Shown here: piece by piece, positions 37,971 through 45,223 of the stretch
How positions within the stretch are numbered: position 1 is the first letter of the stretch
Layout of the letters: every line of letters begins with the position of its first letter
DNA from: Aquiluna sp.
GTDB taxonomy: Bacteria > Actinomycetota > Actinomycetes > Actinomycetales > Microbacteriaceae
Direction: 5' to 3'
Assembly (NCBI GenBank): GCA_029241985.1
Contig: JAQWUU010000053.1
Coordinates: 39,883-103,882 of the forward strand
DNA: 64,000 nucleotides
The notes under the pieces: model-generated
The model's input: only the letters and a program-made list of their open reading frames with translations
Databases searched by the model: none
What the model was told of the DNA's origin: nothing
Program-made: the position numbers and the translations under genes

Positions 37971-37989
37971 TGCTTCCTAGCGTGTTTGA

Positions 37990-38015
37990 CGTTACATCTC
38001 TAGTGAAGTGTAACG
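37990..38015. promoter_or_regulatory. Dyad CGTTACA-N12-TGTAACG upstream of cysK
   Basis: Perfect 7-base inverted repeat (37990-37996 and 38009-38015) with a 12-base centre, 20-45 bases upstream of the cysK start and 66 bases upstream of the lipoprotein ATG. It has the size of a dimeric regulator operator. No regulator gene is adjacent. Confidence 0.5.
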
Positions 38016-38080
38016 AGCGGAGACTGTCGATTAGTCCCGGTTACGCAGTATTTCAGCTACGAGCCAATATGCTTGGAACC

Positions 38081-38449
38081 ATGAATCCAATTCGCCTCGG
38101 GGCATTGTCTGTCGCCGTGCTGATGGGCGCATCAGGCTGCAGTGTCCAAGAAGTTGCGGCCACTGCGGCTGATGCAGCCGCCTGCAAGGCGCTGAGCTCC
38201 TCGATGATTGGTTTGGGCAACGCTTACGAAAGCGGGCTGGTTGATTCCGGAGTTATCGCTCAGATAGATGATTTGATTGGGAATCAGGTTGATTTCTTAC
38301 TCTCAACAGAATTGGCAGCTGACATCGCTGAGTTAGCTAATGAACTTGCAACATCAGGATCTGCAGAGAGCACAGCTGAATCTATCGATGCGCTCGCGGC
38401 TGGAATTCTAGAACGCTGCGAAAATGTTGGCATGCAACTTAGTGAATAA
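38081..38449 (+). CDS. Small putative lipoprotein, unknown function
   Basis: From ATG at 38081 the 122-aa product has a signal peptide (NPIRLGALSVAVLMGASGC) ending in a lipobox-like ASGC, then a short alanine-rich helical domain with cysteines (ACKAL near the start, ILERCENV near the end) that could pair. ATG at 38069 is possible; the longer frame from 37970 reads into the cysK promoter and is rejected. I recognise no family. It lies 37 bases before glpX. Confidence 0.68.
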   Translation: MNPIRLGALSVAVLMGASGCSVQEVAATAADAAACKALSSSMIGLGNAYESGLVDSGVIAQIDDLIGNQVDFLLSTELAADIAELANELATSGSAESTAESIDALAAGILERCENVGMQLSE

Positions 38450-38474
38450 ATCAAGAATTTTCAGGCAGGCTCTA

Positions 38475-38480
38475 TATCCT
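38475..38480 (+). promoter_or_regulatory. -10 box (TATCCT) of glpX
   Basis: TATCCT ends six bases before ATG at 38487. No Shine-Dalgarno of normal spacing; leaderless arrangement. Confidence 0.5.
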
Positions 38481-38486
38481 TGAGAT

Positions 38487-39464
38487 ATGACTCAACACTT
38501 GCCTGCCCTTCACCCTGATCGAAATCTTGCTATGGAGCTTGTGAGAGCCACTGAAGCAGCTGCAATTCGTGCCTACCCATTCATCGGCAAAGGCGATAAG
38601 AATGCTGCTGACGGGGCTGCAGTGGATGCTATGAGAGCGTTCCTCGGGACTGTGAACTTCGAGGGGCTTGTAGTTATTGGTGAGGGCGAGAAGGACGATG
38701 CGCCAATGCTGTTCAACGGCGAAATTGTTGGAAATGGAAACGGACCCAAGGTAGACATTGCGGTCGACCCGATTGATGGGACCTCCTTGACTGCCGCAGG
38801 CAGGCAAAATGCCATTTCCGTGATTGCTGCGGCCGACCGGGGCTCGATGCTCGATGCGTCTACCGTCTTCAAAATGGACAAGTTCGTCACTGGCCCTGCC
38901 GGTGTCGACGTATGCGACATTGAAAAGCCCATTTCAGAAAACATCAGAGCTTATGCCAAGGCTGCGGGCAAGCCGGTGGATGAAGTGCTGGTAGCAGTAT
39001 TGGATAGGGAATACAACCGCGAGTTGATTGATGAAATACGCAACGTTGGAGCAGCCACGAGGCTTCTCCGAGATGGAGACGTCGCAGGAGGGATTCAGGC
39101 AGCTCGAGAAAGCTCAAGAATTGACATGTGTGTCGGGATTGGAGGCTCTCCCGAGGCTATCGTGACAGCTTGTGGCATTAGGGCGCTCGGCGGTCTAATC
39201 CAAGGCATTCTGGCCCCGGGGACGGATGAAGAAAAGCAACTTGGCATCGATGCTGGTCTGAAATTTGACTACACCTACCAAATGAGCGAGATGGTAAGCA
39301 GTGATAACACCTTCTTTGTGGCAACGGGCGTCACTGATGGCCCGTTATTCGCCGGTGTAAAAAAGCGTGGCACCGTTATTACTACGGAGTCATTGGTGAT
39401 TCGGGGAAGGTCTGGAACCGTGAGAATGGTTTCAGCCGAGCACCAGGCAGATCGCTGGCTGTAG
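38487..39464 (+). CDS. glpX: Class II fructose-1,6-bisphosphatase
   Basis: Gluconeogenic phosphatase of the GlpX class, 325 aa. Metal and phosphate motifs: IGEGEKDDAPML, VDPIDGTSLTA (Asp94-Thr99 region), and GIGGSPEAIVTACGIRALGG. It would oppose the glycolytic direction served by aldolase at 24.7 kb. The stop TAG lies at the edge of a 16-base palindrome and abuts the convergent MFS stop. Confidence 0.96.
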   Translation: MTQHLPALHPDRNLAMELVRATEAAAIRAYPFIGKGDKNAADGAAVDAMRAFLGTVNFEGLVVIGEGEKDDAPMLFNGEIVGNGNGPKVDIAVDPIDGTSLTAAGRQNAISVIAAADRGSMLDASTVFKMDKFVTGPAGVDVCDIEKPISENIRAYAKAAGKPVDEVLVAVLDREYNRELIDEIRNVGAATRLLRDGDVAGGIQAARESSRIDMCVGIGGSPEAIVTACGIRALGGLIQGILAPGTDEEKQLGIDAGLKFDYTYQMSEMVSSDNTFFVATGVTDGPLFAGVKKRGTVITTESLVIRGRSGTVRMVSAEHQADRWL

Positions 39465-39478
39465 CTAGCTAGCTAGCT
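39463..39478. repeat. 16-base perfect palindrome of four AGCT units
   Basis: AGCTAGCTAGCTAGCT, its own reverse complement, spans the junction of the glpX and MFS stop codons. Could form a small hairpin on either transcript but has no T-run. Confidence 0.6.
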
Positions 39479-40649
39479 CGTCATCAACAAAGTGGTTTTT
39501 GGCGATTTGAATGCCCATCAGAGCGCTCAGCAGAGCTACTCCGAAAAATAACCAAAGAGTGAATTCCCAGCCCCCGGTAACTTCTCGCATTATGCCAACG
39601 AGAAAAACAAGCACTGTTGTGACGGTGTAGCTCATGCCCTGCCCAAAGGCGCTAACCGCCAACACCGTGCTTCGATGTCTAGACCTGAGGTTGTAGAGAG
39701 TCAGAGCCAACGGGAACATCGTCGGCCCAAGACCAAGGGCGGCGACAAAGAACCAGAGCCAGGAGTTACTGGCGAACAAGATCCCCATGGCTCCGGCCAT
39801 ACCCATGAAGCTGGAAAACCAGATTATGGGGGCGTGAGATCTTCTGTACTTCACTGCAAGGCTTGGCACCAAAAGCGCCGCCGGTAGTCCAAGGATTGCA
39901 AACAGAGACAGCAGAGCGCCTGCTTGAGAAACGGACACGGAGTTATGTTCGAGCAAAAGCAGTGGCAGCCAGGCAAAACTCACATAGCCAAAAATTGAGG
40001 TCATGCCCTGGGTGCCGAAGATCGCCCATGCGGTTGGGGAACGCCAGATGGCTTTTTGCTTTGCCGTTCCAGTTTCAGGAAGCTCTGGAACGGAGTTTTT
40101 CCTAAGTGCAAATAGCGGCATGAGGGTGAGCGTTGCAAATAGCGCCCACTGACCCAGGGAAAACCTCCACCCGCCTAAATCAGCCAATGGAACCGCCAAG
40201 AATGAGCCTGCAGAGGCACTCACCGCCGTAAGTGAAATGTAGATGGTAGAGACTAACCCAACCCGATGAGCGAAGTACTTTCTCACCAAAACAGGCATAA
40301 GGATGTTGCCAACTCCCATTCCCAAAAGGGACATCAGGCTTCCTGCAAAAAGGGCCGTTGAATCCCAAGCCAGCGCCCTTAAAACATGTCCCGCAATAAT
40401 GAGCATCGAGGTTACGATTAGCGTTTTTTCAACTCCGAACCGCCTCGCCGGAGGATTGGCGAGTGAGGTTGCGACCGCGAAGGCAAGTGGAGCGGCTAGG
40501 CCAAGCAGGCCAATCGTAACTATGGGGAGTGAGATTTCTTCTTGAATATACGTAACCAGTGGCGAAAATGACCCGACGGCCGTTCTCATGTTCAAGGCCA
40601 GCAGCGCAATGGTGATGATCGCCAAGAACTGAACGCGCTTATCGGTCAA
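39465..40649 (-). CDS. MFS transporter, CynX/NimT-like
   Basis: Twelve-helix major facilitator protein of 394 aa: NMRTAVGSFSPLVTYIQEEI at the first helix, GVGNILMPVLVRKYF in helix 4, and a central loop before helix 7. It resembles the cyanate/2-nitroimidazole exporter group. Start TTG at 40649 with CAGGGA upstream. Twelve bases after hisN, so probably read with it. Confidence 0.88.
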   Translation of the reverse strand: MTDKRVQFLAIITIALLALNMRTAVGSFSPLVTYIQEEISLPIVTIGLLGLAAPLAFAVATSLANPPARRFGVEKTLIVTSMLIIAGHVLRALAWDSTALFAGSLMSLLGMGVGNILMPVLVRKYFAHRVGLVSTIYISLTAVSASAGSFLAVPLADLGGWRFSLGQWALFATLTLMPLFALRKNSVPELPETGTAKQKAIWRSPTAWAIFGTQGMTSIFGYVSFAWLPLLLLEHNSVSVSQAGALLSLFAILGLPAALLVPSLAVKYRRSHAPIIWFSSFMGMAGAMGILFASNSWLWFFVAALGLGPTMFPLALTLYNLRSRHRSTVLAVSAFGQGMSYTVTTVLVFLVGIMREVTGGWEFTLWLFFGVALLSALMGIQIAKNHFVDDELAS

Positions 40650-40661
40650 GGTTTTCCCTGA

Positions 40662-41429
40662 CTATTTGAGCGCATCAAGGACCTTGCCGTGAAGCAAGGC
40701 GTTAGTCGCGACGATTGAGGAAGTAGAGTCTGTGATTGGTCCATCGAGGTCCGTGATTTCACCGCCAGCTTCTTTGATGATCGGCACGAGGGCTGCGATG
40801 TCGTAAATCTTTAGATCGTGCTCCGACGCTATTTCTATGGCGCCCTCGGCAACCCACATGTAGCTTAGAAAATCACCATAGGCACGGGTTCTTTGGACAT
40901 CGACTGACAGAGACAATAATTTAGCAAGCAAGCCAGCGTCGCGCCATTGCTCTAGCGAGTTGAAACTTAGCGTCGCGTTCTCAAGTTCGCTGATTCCAGA
41001 AACGGCTAGCTTTCGAACCGAGCCATCTATGTCACGGGTAAATGCACCCTTGCCTGCGGCAGCCCACCAGCGTCTCCCCAGCGCTGGCGCTGACACTACC
41101 GAGGTGTACATTTCCCCATCGATGCGCAGCCCAATTAGGGTTGCCCAGATCGGAACTCCTCGAAGGTAGTTGGCTGTTCCATCAATTGGATCGATAATCC
41201 AATTGCGCTCTGACACACCAATGTTTTCAAACTCTTCGCCAATCACTGTGTCATTGGGCCGGTACAACTTGATTAGTTCCCGCAATTTGGTCTCAACCGC
41301 GCGGTCGGCGTCTGTTACAGGTGTTCGATCAGGTTTTGTTTCAACCTTCAGGTCTAGAGACCGGTACCGAGACAGCGATATCTCATCGGCCGCGTTGGCC
41401 AAAACTTGTAGCAGCTCTAAATCGTTCAT
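40662..41429 (-). CDS. hisN: Histidinol-phosphatase of the inositol monophosphatase family
   Basis: Mg2+-dependent phosphatase, 255 aa. Metal motifs GEEFEN, IDPIDGTANYLRGVP and the late DLKIYDIAALVPIIKEAGG fit the actinobacterial HisN group, which completes histidinol synthesis; inositol phosphatase activity is the alternative. Context with rsgA and aroA matches actinobacterial hisN. AGGAA is five bases before ATG. Confidence 0.88.
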   Translation of the reverse strand: MNDLELLQVLANAADEISLSRYRSLDLKVETKPDRTPVTDADRAVETKLRELIKLYRPNDTVIGEEFENIGVSERNWIIDPIDGTANYLRGVPIWATLIGLRIDGEMYTSVVSAPALGRRWWAAAGKGAFTRDIDGSVRKLAVSGISELENATLSFNSLEQWRDAGLLAKLLSLSVDVQRTRAYGDFLSYMWVAEGAIEIASEHDLKIYDIAALVPIIKEAGGEITDLDGPITDSTSSIVATNALLHGKVLDALK

Positions 41430-41437
41430 GTTGATTC

Positions 41438-42445
41438 CTAATCTACCGACGAGAGCGAGTCTAGAAGCCTACGAAATGAATCTAACCTCAGTGCCGACAG
41501 CTGCCCTAGTTCTGCTTTCTGGTCAAGCGCGCAGTCCGGAGAGCCTGAAAGATGAGAGCAACCCCTTGGGCATTCTTCACTGGCCTCGCTCAGGTCACTA
41601 AACCCCTTCAAAAGTTCGGATGCATCGATATTGGAGAGCCCAAAGCTCCTAATTCCTGGAGTGTCGACTAGCCATCCACCCTGAGCCCGAATGGCATGAG
41701 CGGAGCTGGAAGTGTGCTTACCTTTGCCCGTGACTTTATTTACCACACCAACGGCCCGTCTGTATTCTGGGGCCAGCTCGTTGATCACAGTCGTTTTTCC
41801 AACACCTGAGTGGCCAACGAAAATAGTAGTTTGGTCTTTGAGCATCGTCTTCAGCTGCTCCAAATTGGGCGCATTCTCAGCGGTTTGAATAATTTCCAAA
41901 TCGAAACCCAGAAAGCTGTCGATGAAGTCTTTCGGGTCCTTCAGGTCACACTTTGTCATTAGTAAAACTGGTTTTAGGCCGGCGTGGAACGCGGCCACTA
42001 AATATCGATCAACCAGTCTCGACCTTGGTTCGGGGTTAGCCGATGCCATTACGATAACCAGCTGGTCTGCATTTGCGACGATGTTTTGCTCTAGAGACTC
42101 ACCATCCTCGGAGGACCTGGAAAGGATATTCTTTCTCGGCTCAATTCCAACGATTCTCGCCAGGGCTCCGGACTCTCCTGAAACATCGCCATCAAGTCGA
42201 ACTCGATCGCAAATTACGCAACCCTCTCTTCGAAGTTCCTTGGCCAATGTTGCCGTTATTTCATGTCCGGAATCGGTGAGAATTCGGTAGCGGGCAAGAT
42301 GAACCTCTAACACCATTCCAAGTGGAGCGTCGCTGTAGTCGGGCCGCCTTTTGGTCCTTGGTTTATTGCCCTTGGGGTTTGGCCTGATGCGAACATCGTC
42401 CTCGTCTAGGTCCATGGGATCAAAACGATTATTTTCCCAGTCCAC
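41438..42445 (-). CDS. rsgA: Ribosome small subunit-dependent GTPase RsgA
   Basis: Circularly permuted GTPase for 30S maturation, 335 aa: N-terminal OB fold, G4 LLMTKCDLKD before G1 GHSGVGKTT, G3 DTPGIRSFGL, and C-terminal zinc knuckle CPRGCSHLSGSPDCA. GTG at 42445 overlaps the aroA stop by one base. Confidence 0.95.
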   Translation of the reverse strand: MDWENNRFDPMDLDEDDVRIRPNPKGNKPRTKRRPDYSDAPLGMVLEVHLARYRILTDSGHEITATLAKELRREGCVICDRVRLDGDVSGESGALARIVGIEPRKNILSRSSEDGESLEQNIVANADQLVIVMASANPEPRSRLVDRYLVAAFHAGLKPVLLMTKCDLKDPKDFIDSFLGFDLEIIQTAENAPNLEQLKTMLKDQTTIFVGHSGVGKTTVINELAPEYRRAVGVVNKVTGKGKHTSSSAHAIRAQGGWLVDTPGIRSFGLSNIDASELLKGFSDLSEASEECPRGCSHLSGSPDCALDQKAELGQLSALRLDSFRRLLDSLSSVD

Positions 42446-43713
42446 TAGCTACCAAGCATTTCATGCCACATGTTGGCAAAATCTGGCATGGTTTTTGATG
42501 TTGTCGCGATGTTCTCAACTTTTATCCCCGGAACCCTGAGCCCAATAATTGCTCCACTGGTTGCCATCCGGTGGTCGTGGTAGGTGCGCCAAGTGCCAGC
42601 AGAGAGCGTCGCGGGTGTTATCTCAATGCCATCCTCTAGCTCTTTGGCGTTTCCACCGAGGTTATTTATTTCAGCAACCAGCGCTTTTAGGCGATCGGTC
42701 TCATGCCCCCTCAGGTGGCCGATACCGTTGAGCCTGCTGGGGGTGGAGGCTAGTGCTGCGAGGGCAGCGACAGTCGGAGTGAGTTCACCTGCGGCACCGA
42801 GGTCTATTTCAATGCCCTTGATGTCTCCGGTCCCTGAGATAGTCAGCGAGCCGTTTTGGACTTCGATGTGAGCACCCATCCGTTGCAGGATTATTCGATA
42901 GTGATCCCCAACTTGCGTGGTCGTAGCAGGCCAGTTAGGAATTATTAGCGTGCCGGCTGAAACCATTGCGGCGGCCATGAATGGGCCGGCATTGGAAAGA
43001 TCCGGCTCAATCGCTACCTGACCGCCTGAGATACTGCCGGGGAGCACTTGCCAGCTGGAATCTGAGAGTGTTTGGGCTTGAACACCGCGGTGCCGGAGGG
43101 TTTCAAGAGTCATCTCAATATGAGGTAGCGAAGGAAGGCTTGCTCCTCTGTGAGTAAGAACAAGCCCTTCATCAAATCTCGGCGCCCCAAGAAGCAGTCC
43201 TGATACGAATTGCGATGAGGCCGAGGCGTCTATTTCAAGACTGCCACCGGGCACAGATCCAGTTCCAGTGACACTGAATGGCAGGTTGCCGGTCGTAGTA
43301 GTTACCTTTGCACCCAGAGCGCGCAGGGATTCTACGGTTGTTCCCATGGGGCGATTTCTCGCACCTTCGTCGCCGTCAAAAAATACTTCCCCTTTGGCAA
43401 GCATTGCCACCGGAGGAACAAAGCGCATTACTGTGCCGGCCAGCCCGCAGTCTATGTTGGCAGGGCCTGTCAATTCATTTGGTGTGACCAGCAGGTCCTT
43501 GCCTGACCAGGTGAACTCTGTGCCGAGCGCCGTCAGGGCGGTAATCATCAGTGCAGAATCCCTTGAAATCAGAGGTTTTAGAAGTGTTGTCTCATCGATT
43601 GCCAAAGCAGACAGAACTAACTCACGGTTGGTTAGAGACTTACTGCCAGGAAGATTTATAGAGGCAGTGAACCCATCGGATTGGGGTGCGCTCCAAAGCT
43701 CAATGTCAGTCAT
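42445..43713 (-). CDS. aroA: 3-phosphoshikimate 1-carboxyvinyltransferase (EPSP synthase)
   Basis: Shikimate-pathway enzyme, 422 aa. Motifs: NLPGSKSLTNRELVLSALA, DCGLAGTVMRFVPP, the catalytic DLSNAGPFMAAAM and LRGHETDRLKAL. Together with rsgA and hisN it forms a minus-strand operon divergent from the ECF sigma gene, a layout conserved in actinobacteria. Confidence 0.96.
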   Translation of the reverse strand: MTDIELWSAPQSDGFTASINLPGSKSLTNRELVLSALAIDETTLLKPLISRDSALMITALTALGTEFTWSGKDLLVTPNELTGPANIDCGLAGTVMRFVPPVAMLAKGEVFFDGDEGARNRPMGTTVESLRALGAKVTTTTGNLPFSVTGTGSVPGGSLEIDASASSQFVSGLLLGAPRFDEGLVLTHRGASLPSLPHIEMTLETLRHRGVQAQTLSDSSWQVLPGSISGGQVAIEPDLSNAGPFMAAAMVSAGTLIIPNWPATTTQVGDHYRIILQRMGAHIEVQNGSLTISGTGDIKGIEIDLGAAGELTPTVAALAALASTPSRLNGIGHLRGHETDRLKALVAEINNLGGNAKELEDGIEITPATLSAGTWRTYHDHRMATSGAIIGLRVPGIKVENIATTSKTMPDFANMWHEMLGS

Positions 43714-43720
43714 TCAGTCA

Positions 43721-43726
43721 AAGATA
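43721..43726 (-). promoter_or_regulatory. -10 box (TATCTT) of aroA
   Basis: Minus-strand TATCTT ends seven bases before ATG at 43713; leaderless spacing. Confidence 0.45.
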
Positions 43727-43806
43727 CAAGCAAAGGTACAAGCCATGAGGCGAATTGAACCCTAAACATAAGAACAACCTGGAGTCGCGGTTAGACTTTT
43801 ACACAA

Positions 43807-44394
43807 ATGACCCTAGAAAAATCAGAAAAAATCAAGAGCTTTGAGCTGCAGGCCCTGCCGTTAATGCCTCAGCTCTACGGTGCAGCCCTCAGGTGGACAA
43901 GAAACCCCAGCGATGCTGAAGATCTAGTTCAAGAGACTTTCGCCAAAGCATTCGTGGCCTGGGCAAAATTTGAGCAGGGAACAAACCTGAAAGCGTGGCT
44001 ATTCAGGATTATGACCAATACTCACATCAACCTCTACAACAAAAAAGCCAAAGACAAGGCAAAAACCGCCCTCGATGACCTCGAGGACTGGCAAGTTGGA
44101 CAGGGCGAATCGATTACTGCCCGCTCCACCAGAAGTGCCGAAATTGAGGCCATGGAAAACATGCCATCTGTAGCAATCAAGAATGCACTTGATCAGATTC
44201 CTGAAGAATTTCGAATGGTGGTCTACTACGCAGTAGTTGAGGGGCTGCCGTATCAGGAAATTGCTGAAGTGATGGACACTCCGGTTGGGACCGTAATGTC
44301 TCGCTTGCATCGCGGGAAGAAATTACTAAGAACTTTGTTGCATGATTATGCAAAGCAAGAAGGCTACGACACCGGTGCGGAGGAGAAATCGTGA
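43807..44394 (+). CDS. ECF RNA polymerase sigma factor, SigR/SigH (SigE-type) redox-stress group
   Basis: 195-aa ECF sigma factor: region 2 ([57 protein letters not shown]) and region 4 ([40 protein letters not shown]). The following gene is a RsrA-like zinc anti-sigma and the divergent neighbours are aroA-rsgA, which is the sigR/sigH locus of actinobacteria. It would direct thiol-oxidative and heat stress genes. TAGACT lies ten bases before the ATG. Confidence 0.93.
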   Translation: MTLEKSEKIKSFELQALPLMPQLYGAALRWTRNPSDAEDLVQETFAKAFVAWAKFEQGTNLKAWLFRIMTNTHINLYNKKAKDKAKTALDDLEDWQVGQGESITARSTRSAEIEAMENMPSVAIKNALDQIPEEFRMVVYYAVVEGLPYQEIAEVMDTPVGTVMSRLHRGKKLLRTLLHDYAKQEGYDTGAEEKS

Positions 44395-44633
44395 AAAGAG
44401 TGGATTGCGAAGAGGTGAAGCTTGGTGTGCATGAGTATCTGCATTCAGAACTGCACGAGCAAGAGCTAGAGACCATTACCGCACACCTTGCAAACTGCGA
44501 CTCCTGTGAGAGCCACTATGACATTGAGGTTATTTTCAATCAGGTTATTCAGCGGTCTTGCGATGAGGCTCCCGCGGCAGAATTAGCAGATCGTGTAATG
44601 GACCGTATTCGTGGATTGCAGCAGCACGATTAG
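44391..44633 (+). CDS. RsrA-like zinc-binding anti-sigma factor
   Basis: 80-aa partner of the sigma factor. The redox zinc site HLANCDSC (HxxxCxxC) plus Cys6 in [14 protein letters not shown] matches RsrA/RshA, in which disulfide formation releases the sigma factor. GTG at 44391 overlaps the sigma gene by four bases. Shares TTAG with the convergent SGNH gene. Confidence 0.92.
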   Translation: MKRVDCEEVKLGVHEYLHSELHEQELETITAHLANCDSCESHYDIEVIFNQVIQRSCDEAPAAELADRVMDRIRGLQQHD

Positions 44634-45223
44634 TCCGTCTCGGATATCCCAAGCCATTCGAACCATCCTCGATTTAGCACCAGCCAGGCCATAAGCCCAT
44701 AGCCAACTTGGCCGGGTAATTTCCTTGGATGACTTGAAACCTCTTCGAGCCAGCCCTCGTGATTGACCAGCGGACCAAAGCAGTCCACGTATGGCAGCTG
44801 CCGTCTTTTCACTACGTCCGCGAATCCATCCGAGAGGTGTTTCACCTCTGCATCAAACTCGGCAACCCCAGTTGGGGCAGGACCCATTACGAAAACTTTT
44901 ATACCTTCACGCATCGCATCATCCATGAGGGATGCCAAGTTGAGGCGTGATCTGGAGATTGTGATGCCAGCTTGAATGTCGTGGGCTCCAAGCGCTAAGA
45001 CCAGATAGTTCTCAGAATCCGGTGAGAACCGCATGGCCGCTTCAGTCTTCCACCTGATTTGCATGTCAGACGTCGTTTCGCCAATCATCGGTAGTGCAAA
45101 TACCGCTATGTCGGAACTTTGAGGAAGCCTGGCTTGAACGCGACCGAGCCAGCCGATGCCCTTTGGGTCTCCGGCTCCAGTCAGGAGCTCGTCGCCTAGG
45201 ATCACGGCCCGTATCTGCCTCAT
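44630..45223 (-). CDS. SGNH/GDSL hydrolase-like protein with GDEL block I
   Basis: A 197-aa SGNH-fold protein. Block I reads ILGDELLTGAGDPKGIGWLG, with Glu where the nucleophile Ser of GDSL stands. Block III is LALGAHDIQAG (usual GxND), and no clear block V DxxH is seen near the end (HPRKLPGQVGYGLMAW has a His). I recall similar GDEL proteins in actinobacteria, so this is a divergent family rather than a damaged gene; activity is uncertain. Its start overlaps the kgd stop by one base. Confidence 0.75.
   Translation of the reverse strand: MRQIRAVILGDELLTGAGDPKGIGWLGRVQARLPQSSDIAVFALPMIGETTSDMQIRWKTEAAMRFSPDSENYLVLALGAHDIQAGITISRSRLNLASLMDDAMREGIKVFVMGPAPTGVAEFDAEVKHLSDGFADVVKRRQLPYVDCFGPLVNHEGWLEEVSSHPRKLPGQVGYGLMAWLVLNRGWFEWLGISETD

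Noticed and set aside
37970..38080. Longer lipoprotein starting at 37970
   Set aside because: It would place 37 residues before the signal peptide and overlap the cysK start and dyad.
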